Positions 29,601 to 35,975 of a DNA stretch of 64,000 nucleotides are shown here, in pieces. Source of the DNA: Telmatactis stephensoni (taxonomy: Eukaryota; Cnidaria; Anthozoa; Actiniaria; Isophelliidae); the NCBI GenBank assembly GCA_029948255.1, contig JALIZF010001803.1, positions 541,501-605,500 of the forward strand, written 5' to 3'. The notes under the pieces were generated by a model that did no database searches, had not been told where the DNA came from, and saw nothing but the letters and a program-made list of their open reading frames with translations. A program made the translations under genes and the position numbers. Numbering within the stretch: position 1 is the stretch's first letter; every line of letters begins with the position of its first letter.

Positions 29601-32600
29601 GCTAGTTTTGTGTTTGAAGATAATTTTTTTGAATTGTGACTTTATAGTTGTGTGATAAAATGATCTGGAAATCCTAAGAATTTTGTGGTTCTAAAATGGC
29701 AGCGGCCACAAATACTGTTGGCTAAGGAGCGCAAAAGCACTTTGTATAGCCCTAAACATTTGAAAATTAGACTACACGAAAGCTAGAGGGCTAAGACTTT
29801 GTTCCTCATGCCCGATAAAGTAAATTGATGTATCAAAATGTCGCCTGTGTCAGTTTGCTACCCAAGATGGTGTTCCTCAAGGGTCCATTCTTAGCCCACT
29901 GTCTTGAAATGATACACACTTATATACTCATCGTTTTGTTTGTTTTCCAGGGTACACTGCGTGTTTTACTGGTCCTGTTACACGATTTCCCAGAATTCCT
30001 TTGTGACTATCACTTTAGTTTCTGTGATGTTATCCCTCCTAACTGCATCCAGATGCGCAATTTAATATTAAGTGCGTTTCCACGAAATATGCGGTTACCA
30101 GACCCCTTTACACCTAACCTTAAGGTACGTCCTCTCCTCTCCTCTCTCCCCTCCTCTCGTTTCGTCTCCTCTCTCCTAGTCTCGTCTCGTCTCGTCTCTC
30201 CTCTCGCCTCTTCTCCTCTCGCCTCTCGTCTCTTCTCGTCTCCTCTCTCCCCTCCCATCCCCCCTGTCCTCTCCTCTTTCTTCACGAGTTGAAAGGGCAC
30301 AAGTTAAAATACTAATAAAACTAACGCAGCATCTTGTGTTCTGATCAGGTTGATCTTCTTACTGACATCGCTCATTCACCTCGAATTTTAACAAACTTCG
30401 CTGCAGCAATCCAACCAGCTACCTTCAAAAAGGTACGTCAATAATACGAGCCAGAAACTTAACAATTTAGTAGAGCAAGGGAAGAAGAAAATTGCAATTA
30501 CATATGAATGCCAGTAGAGTGATTTATAATGTTAACAGTCAAACTGTTTTATCGTAGGATTTGGATTCGTATCTAAAGACGCGCGCTCCTGTTACGTTTT
30601 TGACTGAACTGCGAAGTCACCTACAGGTACGTTACAGTAACACAACGAAAACGTTAAATACCGTTGCGTACACTCTAATCAAGATAAATTTTAAAACCCA
30701 TCGTTATTTCTTTGTTTTAAAGAAAAACGCTGTTTTATATGGAATGAAATTCGCATCGAATAGAGTAATGAAAATGAAGATGCATGCATCCATGTTGTGT
30801 GAGAGCGCGTTACATGACGAGGCTAAATATAGTTGTGTAGTAGTCTTGTGTTGAGGGCAGAACTAGAGCCTAATAAAAGCAACAATAGCAGTAAAATAGC
30901 AACAGCAACCGCACAACAACTGCAACTTTTAAGAATAAACTACTGGCATTCACAACGACGATTGTGCTCGCCGTCAATGACAAGAACGATAACATTCACA
31001 CTTGCTAAGGCCACCATACTCTAACAGACACTCCCATTTATGTGTTTACTATCTTTACTATTATCTTTATTATTCTCTTTATTATCTTTACTTTATTATT
31101 TTTACTTTATTATCTTTACTATTCATGTGTTTACTATCTTTGTAGGTTTCTACGGAGCCTGGTACCCGTTACAATGTCCCCCTAATGAATGCCTTGGTAC
31201 TGTATGTTGGTACACAAGCCATTGCGTATATTCACAGTAAAAGTGGAACTCCTTCCATGTCGACCATTACTCACTCATCACATATGGACATATTCCAAAA
31301 CTTAGCAGTGGATCTTGATACAGAAGGTAAGTTCAGTGCCTTCCTCCTCTTTTACGTCAATAAGAAGATACTTTAATTCATAGTAGCGATTTATTTCCTC
31401 ATTTAGACAAAACACTGGGTCTTCACTGTTGAGTTTTAAGTATATTCCAGGAGTGTGTTATGATATTGAGGTATAATTTTAATAACTCAGAGCGCGTTTT
31501 ATCGCGAAACTACGACCTGGGTTTGAAAGTAGCGCTAAACCAGGGTTAAATCTAAACCATTGATTTTCAGCCTGGATTAACGGTAACCCACTTTCGCACA
31601 AAGGAGCCGTGGGAACAAAAATTTATCATTCTTTTCAAGTACTGATCATTGCAGTTGTGAGAAGACATCGACATTCGTTTGGTTTGTTCTATTCCAGGTC
31701 GATATCTGTTCCTGAACGCTATCGCCAATCAACTAAGATATCCTAACAGTCATACTCACTACTTTAGCTGTGTCTTGCTTTATCTCTTTGCTGAGGCTAA
31801 CACAGAAGCCATCCAAGAGCAGATAACGAGGTAAAAATAGTATTTCAAAATGGTAGAGTAGATTTCGTATGAGTGTGAAACGGACCGCGCCGTGCCGTGG
31901 CTGTGACAGTGCCGTAATATTTATAAGTAATAGCATGGCTATGAGGTTGATTAGTGATTAAATGTACCCGAAGCCGAGGGAGGTTTAGTGGAAGTCCCGA
32001 GGCCGTAGGCCGAGGGACTTTTACTAAACCTCCCTCGGCTTCGGGTACATTTAATCACTAATCAACCGAAATAGCCATGCTATTACTTTGTAATAGTATG
32101 GTTGCCGAGGAAGTATATAGGAAAACTAGAACGATTTGGACCAAATAACAAGTTACAAATGAATAAATTAAAAGTGCTGTTATTACTCTAGGGAACTCTA
32201 TTTAGACACTATCACTCAACCAGAACAGTACAAAACTAAGTGCAAGAAAGACCTAACACAAAGGAAACAATGCCTCGTTACAACTCACTTGTCTAAAACA
32301 GTTATTTATATTCACCAAATAATATTGAAAATAAAAAAGCGTTGTGTGATAACATTGTCGTGCCACGCATGCGCAAGATTATTCCAGTCCATCCCAAATG
32401 TGACAAGCATGCTGAATAGTATTGTAATCCATCCCACATGGTTTAGACTACACTGAAAGGTTACTTGAAGCTAATTTGCATAATTCAAGTACTGCTAGCT
32501 GCGGATGTGTCCTCAGGAAATTTCTCAGGGACGTATCCATAGTTGGACTCTTGCATAAACATGAGGTATGATTGGTTACTAATCGTACCTCATGTTTTAT

Positions 32601-33962
32601 GCATTAGGTACGATTAGTTACTAATCGTACCTAATGCTTATGCATGAGGTACGATTAGTTACTAATCGTACCTAATGCTTATGCATGAGGTTCGATTAGT
32701 AGCAGTGAGGGGGCATTTAGCCATTAAATGCTCCTCTCGGAACAATAGAATCCGAGGCAACCATGCTATTACTATAAAAACATTCGAGATTCCTGCCGTA
32801 ACCGTGCCGTGACCGTGCGTTGCCGTTTTCACAGTCATACGAAATCTACTCTTGTATGAGTGTCATTGTTTGTCCCAGGTAACATATTCGTTTGGGTATA
32901 TCTGACACGTATGAAGGAGCATAAACTAATGGGTGAGATTCGATAAAGGTTCCTTGTCATTTTCCTCTGTTGTATCGATAATGGCTGAATCGTTATTTGT
33001 GTCCCTAAAATGTTCAGTTAGGCCCATTTCTCGATAAACCCGATGATTTAAAGGGTGTCGAATTGTCCCCTCAAAAGGTCAGAAAAAGCTTGTCTGGCGA
33101 AAGTCTCACTTTTTCGAGAAAAGTCGTCTTAGAAATCGGTGACAAAAACGTCTCGGGCTCACAAACATACACGTCTTTGTCTAAAGGGCAAAGTCTCGCC
33201 TTGACCATTCAACCAACCCTGCTAGAAACCCGTCAACACCGATAAACTGGTTTTTGTCTTTTCTCAAAAGTACGCATCATTTCAATATCTATGACTTTTG
33301 AGATAATTTATCGGAGAGTTGACGGGTTCTCGCGGGCTGAGTTCATCAAGAGACGAGTATTAGCCCAGGCGAGAGGTCGTCCGATAAAAGAGACTCGTTA
33401 ACGTAAATGCATTCTCGGCCTGGTCTCGCTCCAAAATCATGTTAAATTGGTCTTGTGACGAACTTAGCCCGGGATGACTGAAATCACCCATGTAATGACG
33501 CTTTTAGCAACATACGCAGATACAGTGATGCACTGTCCATTGTCTTCTCTCACACCTATGCAAGAAGTGCAACGAGTCTGCATATGTTGCTTCCGTCACT
33601 CGTGAAAACCAGGCTTTAGAGTTTAGAGGTTCTATGTATTTAACTTGTGATTGTTTTTGCAGGGTGTTACTAGAGAGGTTAATAGTGAACCGACCACACC
33701 CTTGGGGACTTCTCATCACCTTCATTGAGCTGATTAAAAACCACCAGTACAAGTTTTGGACGCACAAATTTGTACATTGCGCTCCTGAAATCGAAAAGTA
33801 AGTTTATAAAGAACGTAAAAATTAACGTTTCCAGCAAAATAGATATCCTTATAGTTCCAGAGATTTTGATTTTGTTGTCCATCCCCGGCGATCGTAAGCG
33901 AGCAGTTTTCGTATGAGTGTGAAACGGACCGCTCCGTTCTGTGTCAATGTCGTGTTGTCTTA

Positions 33963-34026
<64 letters not shown>

Positions 34027-34543
34027 AATCGAAGTTCCTGCTGAGAGTTTCTTATAACGTGAAGCGAGAAAACAGTCGTCGTTTCGGTCGTCCCTTTGGT
34101 ACCGTACGATGAATACCAACAGTAGTGAGTAGAAGTACCTCAGACTAATTATGTGAGCTTGCCACGGTGTTTACGATCAAGGTTTTCCCTTTCCCGTTTA
34201 ATGTTTGCACAAGGCATTCACTTTTACCACAGTGCTTTTACTGAAACTTCAAAAACGTTCTCATTTGGAATACTTTCCATAACGCTTCGTTATCATCGAA
34301 GTGAAATTTTACACAATCTTTAAAAAAATCTAGTGATGAAAGTTTAAAAATAGCATTTGAAATGATAGCTGGACGCCCACATCATGATACGTATGCTTCC
34401 GCAATGTTGTAGCATTAATAGTGTATTTCATGAGATTTCTTACATTCTTACGATAACTTTCCAGGTTATTTGAATCAGTTGCAAGGAGTTGTATGCAGCA
34501 AAAGCAAGTAACAAGAGAAAGTTCAAGTGAAGGACAAGAGTAA
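11..34543 (+). CDS. CNOT1: CNOT1, CCR4-NOT complex scaffold subunit (5' partial, 51 exons)
   Basis: CNOT1 is the large cytoplasmic scaffold on which the CCR4-NOT deadenylase assembles to shorten mRNA poly(A) tails. The translated exons follow vertebrate CNOT1 collinearly from [17 protein letters not shown] at the left edge to the C-terminal Not1 domain. The spliced reading frame in the window is 2,323 residues; about 165 N-terminal residues and the promoter lie upstream of the window. All 51 exons have AG acceptors and GT donors, and each exon length closes the reading phase with the next. The stop TAA is at 34541-34543. Exon coordinates are given in the six domain entries below. The identity is certain by alignment from memory of the family; individual exon ends are read by eye. 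Introns carry many mobile elements, but no exon is broken. Confidence 0.97.
590..740 (+). repeat. tRNA-like repeat with a 53-base tandem duplication
   Basis: tggcttagttggctgag resembles a tRNA box A. The segment tcttcagggaggaaggt...ccaactctcaggg is present twice (about 630-685 and 685-738). It looks like a decayed tRNA-derived SINE. CNOT1 intron 514-1880. Confidence 0.45.
1290..1400 (+). repeat. tRNA-derived SINE head
   Basis: Box A tagatcagtgg (1305-1315) and box B ggctcaaatcc (1350-1360) are at tRNA-like spacing. No acceptor stem or CCA context, so it is not a tRNA gene. Confidence 0.6.
1918..3125 (+). other. CNOT1 intron without recognised elements
   Basis: AT-rich intron. The longest open frames (2189-2554 and 2585-2863, minus) show no family resemblance or codon structure. 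Nothing further recognised. Confidence 0.5.
3208..3356 (+). mobile_element. TA-flanked ~148-bp MITE, copy 1
   Basis: The family has TIRs of about 26 bases (gagtagatttcgtatgagtg ... cacagtcatacgaaatctac) bounded by TA, and an interior of repeated ccgtgccgtgaccgtg units around tctataaaaacattcgaa. The flanking TA suggests a Tc1/mariner-type non-autonomous element. This copy is complete and lies in CNOT1 intron 3182-4197. Confidence 0.75.
3539..3766. mobile_element. Fold-back element
   Basis: The left arm (aaggtgcagaaataagggca) and right arm (tgcccgcatttccacacctt) are imperfect inverted repeats that continue through gcagagcaaatgttg / caacatttgctctgc. Confidence 0.75.
4949..5213. mobile_element. 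Fold-back element
   Basis: ctatttcaaaaaa / ttttttgaaatag at the ends, and gattggtgattgcac / gtgcaatcaccaatt inside. Confidence 0.65.
5448..5566. repeat. GATT / GCTT tetranucleotide array
   Basis: A GATT run switches to GCTT units and back to GATT after an ATCG step. Open frames across it are repeat artefacts. Confidence 0.9.
5701..5903. mobile_element. Fold-back element
   Basis: ttagtataaacctacta at the left mirrors tagtaggtttatactaa at the right. Confidence 0.55.
6512..6684. mobile_element. Fold-back element followed by GCAGA array
   Basis: tatagaggctttgcaccatc at the left mirrors gatggtgcaaagcctctata at the right. A GCAGA pentanucleotide run follows at 6685-6753. Confidence 0.8.
7013..8026. 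mobile_element. ~1.0-kb TIR element in CNOT1 intron
   Basis: gctattttggttagcatttc at the left mirrors gaaatgctaatcaaaatagc at the right. No transposase-like frame inside. It accounts for most of intron 6449-8288. Confidence 0.6.
11029..11160 (+). mobile_element. TA-flanked MITE, copy 2 (diverged)
   Basis: Shares gagtgtgaaa, gatgtctataaaaacat and tttcacagtt with the family, with many changes. CNOT1 intron 10827-11217. Confidence 0.55.
11218..14439 (+). CDS. CNOT1: CNOT1 exons 16-22: Ser/Pro/Gln linker and TTP-binding region
   Basis: Exons: 11218-11686, 12326-12504, 12936-13060, 13482-13592, 13833-13971, 14177-14209, 14286-14439. The first exon encodes a disordered linker with a run of about 21 glutamines from mixed CAG/CAA codons (about 11570-11633). 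Then follows the conserved block [20 protein letters not shown], then [32 protein letters not shown] and [19 protein letters not shown]. In vertebrate CNOT1 this is the helical region that binds tristetraprolin-type RNA-binding proteins. Exons 14177-14209 and 14286-14439 encode a Ser/Thr-rich linker, which is the least conserved part. Confidence 0.93.
12021..12280 (+). mobile_element. TA-flanked MITE, copy 3, with adjoining partial copy
   Basis: A complete diverged copy (12021-12168) is followed directly by a second interior fragment (gccgtactgtgattgtgtca ... ccgtgactgtgctgttttcc) to about 12280. CNOT1 intron 11687-12325. Confidence 0.65.
13995..14062. repeat. CAGT / CCGT / TCTG microsatellite
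   Basis: Short tetranucleotide runs in CNOT1 intron 13972-14176. Confidence 0.85.
14999..15192. mobile_element. Fold-back element
   Basis: tcaattagataacagaaagc at the left mirrors gctttctgttgtctaattga at the right. Immediately downstream, 15220-15410 holds two direct copies of a gcccatggg...ttcatag...ccaatcagagc segment. Confidence 0.75.
15450..19253 (+). CDS. CNOT1: CNOT1 exons 23-29: MIF4G domain (CAF1/CNOT7 docking)
   Basis: Exons: 15450-15625, 17038-17220, 17501-17617, 18308-18358, 18431-18568, 18686-18742, 19166-19253. The protein contains [55 protein letters not shown] and [19 protein letters not shown]. These are the helices of the central MIF4G domain, which in the family binds the CNOT7/8 deadenylase and the helicase DDX6. 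Intron 15626-17037 contains the Penelope-like element, whose right end lies 27 bases before the acceptor at 17038. Intron 17618-18307 carries a GTAAGTGG minisatellite. Confidence 0.95.
15896..15923 (-). ncRNA. Hammerhead-ribozyme-like core, left Penelope arm
   Basis: On the minus strand: CTGAGGA (fits CUGANGA), a GAGG/CCTC stem II, then GAAAC. It is followed by ACA-TGTC-TGT-A, which can form a 3-bp stem III and a UGUA cleavage site. Stem I pairing is not evident. Hammerhead motifs are known in Penelope-like elements; activity here is inference. Confidence 0.6.
15997..16712 (-). pseudogene. 5'-truncated Penelope-like element polyprotein, GIY-YIG endonuclease end
   Basis: Open on the minus strand from about 16712 to the stop at 15997-15999, about 237 codons. 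It starts within sequence ([20 protein letters not shown]) that normally follows the reverse transcriptase. It then has [19 protein letters not shown] and the GIY-YIG nuclease core [20 protein letters not shown] followed by TRVREHL. The Cys pair in CARC-NSC and the R-x-H-F-S-T-R pattern match Penelope GIY-YIG domains. The reverse transcriptase itself is missing, so the copy cannot move on its own. Confidence 0.85.
16929..16956 (+). ncRNA. Hammerhead-ribozyme-like core, right Penelope arm
   Basis: Inverted duplicate of the left-arm motif, with identical core bases and spacing: CTGAGGA, 16 bases with a GAGG/CCTC stem, GAAAC, then the same short stem III and UGUA. It is on the sense strand of CNOT1, so it is present in the CNOT1 pre-mRNA about 80 bases upstream of the 17038 acceptor. 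Confidence 0.6.
17757..18050 (+). repeat. GTAAGTGGTTG minisatellite
   Basis: About two dozen units of 11 bases with variants, within CNOT1 intron 17618-18307. Each unit carries GTAAGT or a near form, a consensus 5' splice site core. It merges on its right side into sequence related to the fold-back element at 52769 (accatatggtgcagattgtt). Confidence 0.9.
19271..19590. mobile_element. Fold-back element
   Basis: attgccctatttcactatga at the left mirrors tcataatgaaattgggcaat at the right, with cagctt-free AT-rich interior. CNOT1 intron 19254-19795. Confidence 0.75.
19796..24191 (+). CDS. CNOT1: CNOT1 exons 30-35: DUF3819, CNOT9-binding domain
   Basis: Exons: 19796-19947, 20482-20622, 21031-21186, 22045-22185, 23751-23855, 24048-24191. 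The encoded segment includes [60 protein letters not shown] and [20 protein letters not shown]. These match the three-helix-bundle DUF3819 domain that recruits CAF40/CNOT9. The intron between 22185 and 23751 is almost entirely a TIR transposon. The exon at 24048 ends in a linker of low conservation. Confidence 0.95.
19963..20174. mobile_element. hAT-like MITE with caggaggg tandem units
   Basis: Ends caggggcggatcc and tttgcccctg are the usual terminal motif of widespread hAT-type MITEs. Inside are four units of tcttcaggagggggtgcacc. CNOT1 intron 19948-20481. Confidence 0.65.
20241..20366 (+). mobile_element. TA-flanked MITE, copy 4 (diverged)
   Basis: Recognised from gccgtaatatctataaaaac, accatgccgtgcc and cacagtcat. 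CNOT1 intron 19948-20481, downstream of another MITE. Confidence 0.55.
21213..21278. repeat. CAT/CGT trinucleotide repeat
   Basis: catcatcgtcatcatcatca pattern in CNOT1 intron 21187-22044. Confidence 0.85.
21440..21752 (+). repeat. ~106-bp tandem repeat
   Basis: Roughly three units, each containing gacataaatttatg...ccttaccagtgtacagaga. The two middle units are nearly identical. The unit holds its own small palindrome (cataaatttatg). Confidence 0.8.
22270..23714. mobile_element. 1.45-kb non-autonomous TIR DNA transposon in CNOT1 intron
   Basis: Ends AGGGGTATAGAATGGT and ACCATTCTATACCCCT are exact inverted repeats, flanked by the direct repeat AAGATT (22264-22269 and 23715-23720). Subterminal sequence is rich in repeated aatccgagcc units. 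No transposase frame is present. A nested fold-back lies at 23226-23427. The right end is 30 bases before the acceptor at 23751. Confidence 0.88.
23226..23427. mobile_element. Nested fold-back MITE with ~30-bp TIRs
   Basis: aaggcggtgttacacgagac...cgattttta at the left matches its reverse complement ending gtgtaacaccgcctt at the right. It is inside the larger transposon, so it inserted later or is part of its interior. Confidence 0.8.
24817..24946. mobile_element. TA-flanked MITE, copy 5 (strongly diverged)
   Basis: gtatgactgtgaaa at the left, and ttcatagtcatac at the right, resemble the family ends; the interior is hard to orient. CNOT1 intron 24192-25025. Confidence 0.4.
25026..28532 (+). 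CDS. CNOT1: CNOT1 exons 36-43: connector and start of NOT1 C-terminal region
   Basis: Exons: 25026-25459, 25848-25956, 26205-26300, 26632-26696, 26847-27006, 27759-27851, 27981-28085, 28401-28532. Conserved segments include [50 protein letters not shown] and TKINLLNR. The exon at 26847-27006 contains a variable Pro/Gly/Ser stretch ([14 protein letters not shown]) followed by the conserved DPPGLHEK. The region joins the CNOT9-binding domain to the C-terminal superfamily homology domain. Confidence 0.94.
25596..25786 (-). repeat. tRNA-derived SINE, copy A
   Basis: On the minus strand: a tRNA-like head with box A tagctcagttgg and box B gttcgattccc, then a body containing agctttaaataccctttaa and ggagcactgatggagagagg. 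CNOT1 intron 25460-25847. Shared body with copies B and C shows one family. Confidence 0.8.
27115..27345 (+). repeat. tRNA-derived SINE, different family
   Basis: Head tggtcgaatggtcagagcg (box A) and gcttgagtccc (box B), followed by an unrelated body ending ccctcattaaatatag. It is surrounded by CAT repeats at 27015-27110 and 27357-27432. Confidence 0.65.
27475..27715. mobile_element. Probable fold-back element
   Basis: agttttgtttctaatatgatc at the left roughly mirrors gatcgtatagaaaccaaact at the right, with repeated gcgatggctacgatctc-type units inside. Confidence 0.45.
28650..28830 (-). repeat. tRNA-derived SINE, copy B
   Basis: Same family and orientation as copy A: head gagctaagatggttagtgcg and body ggagcactaatggagagaga on the minus strand. 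CNOT1 intron 28533-29182. Confidence 0.75.
29183..34543 (+). CDS. CNOT1: CNOT1 exons 44-51: Not1 superfamily homology domain and C-terminus
   Basis: Exons: 29183-29566, 29951-30124, 30349-30432, 30558-30626, 31146-31326, 31698-31830, 33663-33797, 34465-34543. This C-terminal domain docks the CNOT2-CNOT3 module. It is the most conserved part: [92 protein letters not shown] and [16 protein letters not shown]. Translation ends at TAA 34541-34543 after a short acidic tail. The 384-base exon at 29183 is the second longest in the gene after 11218-11686 and 25026-25459. Intron 31831-33662 holds an insertion that splits a MITE copy. Confidence 0.96.
30128..30285. repeat. CTCT/TCCTCTC pyrimidine-rich repeat
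   Basis: Imperfect tctcctct/ctcgtctc repeats fill CNOT1 intron 30125-30348. Confidence 0.85.
31855..32853 (+). mobile_element. TA-flanked MITE, copy 6, split by an insertion
   Basis: The left half is 31855-31925 and the right half about 32773-32853. Joined in place they make one ordinary copy of the family. The material between is a separate TIR element. CNOT1 intron 31831-33662. Confidence 0.8.
31926..32772. mobile_element. ~850-bp TIR element inserted into a MITE
   Basis: Ends gtaatagcatgg and ccatgctattac are inverted repeats; flanking ttata/tata suggests a short target duplication. Interior features are a near-perfect 120-base palindrome (31947-32068, cccgaagccgagggaggttt) and a direct array built on ggtacgattagttactaatc at 32560-32700. 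No reading frame of note. Confidence 0.75.
33906..34060 (+). mobile_element. TA-flanked MITE, copy 7, with internal (GAAA)n expansion
   Basis: The 5' half is typical (ttttcgtatgagtgtgaaac). At the point where other copies read ctataaaaacattcgaa, this copy has about 16 GAAA units (33963-34027), then tcgaagttcctgctg and decay. CNOT1 intron 33798-34464. Confidence 0.65.
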
Positions 34544-34749
34544 AACCAAACAATAGCCCTGTAAAAATACATGATTCCCTGACTCGAGCTTATTACTGTT
34601 GGACACTGTGTTCCTCCATGCACAGTTTACATCTTGTACAAGCTGCCATCAATTGTATTGTGTACACGATAAAGTGAATCAGATGTCAAGAACACTTCTT
34701 TGTGACATAAGTTTTGTAAGAATTTTCTATGTTGTACTGCTGGTAAAGT

Positions 34750-34755
34750 AATAAA
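34750..34755 (+). terminator. CNOT1 polyadenylation signal AATAAA
   Basis: A canonical AATAAA lies about 205 bases after the CNOT1 stop codon, followed by T/GT-rich sequence (gttgtttgtttgaatgttgt). This gives a 3' UTR of about 230 bases. Confidence 0.75.
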
Positions 34756-34775
34756 GTTGTTTGTTTGAATGTTGT

Positions 34776-35646
34776 TGGTGTTTAAGATTTGTAATGAAAA
34801 TACCAGTTAGGGTTTACTCCTGTTTTATTGCCATTGACGTTTTTCATGCTAGAGTGCTGAGCAATTGTTCAGTAAATTGTTTTTCTTAGGTTTGTGTAGT
34901 GTGAATTTCTTTGGGGTTTTTAAACAATTTGTCTTTTGAGACAAAAAGGTGACACTGGCATCGCTTCCGGCTATAATGCCATTCTCCTTTGAGCCTTTGC
35001 ACCACAGTTTGTTCTACTGTATTAGGCAATTTGTCCATACAAAAATTACAGCAGAAAAATCAAAAATCAGACTACTTTTGCATCTCAAAGTACTTCCATT
35101 CCATTTCACTCCCTGACTTTTTGTCAGAGCCATGTCCAATTTCTAGTGTAGAAATGACAATTAGAACAACAGTGGCCACAACACTGCAGTAAAACTGAAA
35201 TCTGCAGCCATTTACAGCTGCCATACAGTCCCCAGTATAATCCCCTCACCAAGGCAACTTTAGCCTGTGGAAAGAAAGCCCCTCCCTACCCTAGTACTAG
35301 TGATGCAGACCTTTCCCAAAAGTCCCATTGAAAAAACCTTTGGTTTTAACCCTGGGTTATCAATAGCCTACCAAGCAACCAGGACCTGGGGCTCTACAGT
35401 GTGTTAAGTGAAGGGTGAGTGAATACTCTCAGTTTCATACTGAGTACTATGATCACGACGCTTGGTAGGGCTTGTTTTCACAAAATGATAACAGCAGAAA
35501 AAGCAATACATTTTACCAACAAACATTGCTGAGTCTGTGTATATTGCTTCTGCTTCTGTTGTTTGTGAAAAACAGTCTTTTTTACACCCCTTGCCCATCT
35601 CCTTTTCCCAAACCCTTCAAAATTATTAATTTCCATTGAAAATATT
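34776..35646. other. Intergenic gap between convergent CNOT1 and GPx
   Basis: No protein-like reading frame is visible here. The stretch lies between the two convergent 3' ends. A diverged segment at about 35330-35400 (ccctgggtta motif) resembles short dispersed repeats near 17390 and 31530. Otherwise nothing recognised. Confidence 0.5.
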
Positions 35647-35652
35647 TTTATT
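35647..35652 (-). terminator. Possible GPx polyadenylation signal (AATAAA on minus strand)
   Basis: TTTATT on the plus strand reads AATAAA on the minus strand. It lies about 325 bases past the GPx stop and beyond the SECIS element, so a transcript ending here would retain the SECIS. The AT-rich setting makes a chance match possible. Confidence 0.45.
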
Positions 35653-35736
35653 TAAAAATTTCCCTATAATTTTTTAAGTTGAGCTTTTGACAAGATAATA
35701 TATACTTTGGTCTACAACTGCTAGATGAGTGTAACC

Positions 35737-35785
35737 TCAAGCAACCACAATACAATAAATTGTAACTTTAAGTGAATGCCGTCAT
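35737..35785 (-). promoter_or_regulatory. SECIS-like decayed duplicate in GPx 3' UTR
   Basis: On the minus strand this begins ATGAcggcattcacttAAAG, closely resembling the first half of the functional-looking SECIS upstream of it (ATGAtggcattgtcttAAAG). A partly complementary 3' strand ending in TTGA follows, but the apical loop is more than 20 bases long and the stem has mismatches. It could be a second, degenerate SECIS or the remains of a duplicated one. It lies 60-108 bases beyond the first SECIS. Confidence 0.35.
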
Positions 35786-35844
35786 AAACACTATGCATTA
35801 CAGTCAATATACTTCAAAGCTTACTATACACGACAGAGGAATAT

Positions 35845-35885
35845 ATCATCAAGCATTCTCTCCAACTTTAAGACAATGCCATCAT
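35845..35885 (-). promoter_or_regulatory. SECIS element for selenocysteine insertion
   Basis: On the minus strand the element reads ATGAT, a ten-pair stem (ggcattgtct against agagaatgct, with one G-G mismatch), an apical loop taaagttgg containing AAA, and TGAT. The opposed ATGA and TGAT form the expected non-Watson-Crick quartet base, and the loop AA is present. The element starts 90 bases after the stop codon of the GPx reading frame, as expected for a eukaryotic 3' UTR SECIS. Its presence supports reading UGA 37609-37607 as selenocysteine. Confidence 0.85.
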
Positions 35886-35975
35886 GCATATTACTTGTGT
35901 GTGAAGAGAGCAAAAGCCAATATACTCAAAAACGAATTACAGTCTTATTAACCACTCCACATTGTACAAACTGTG

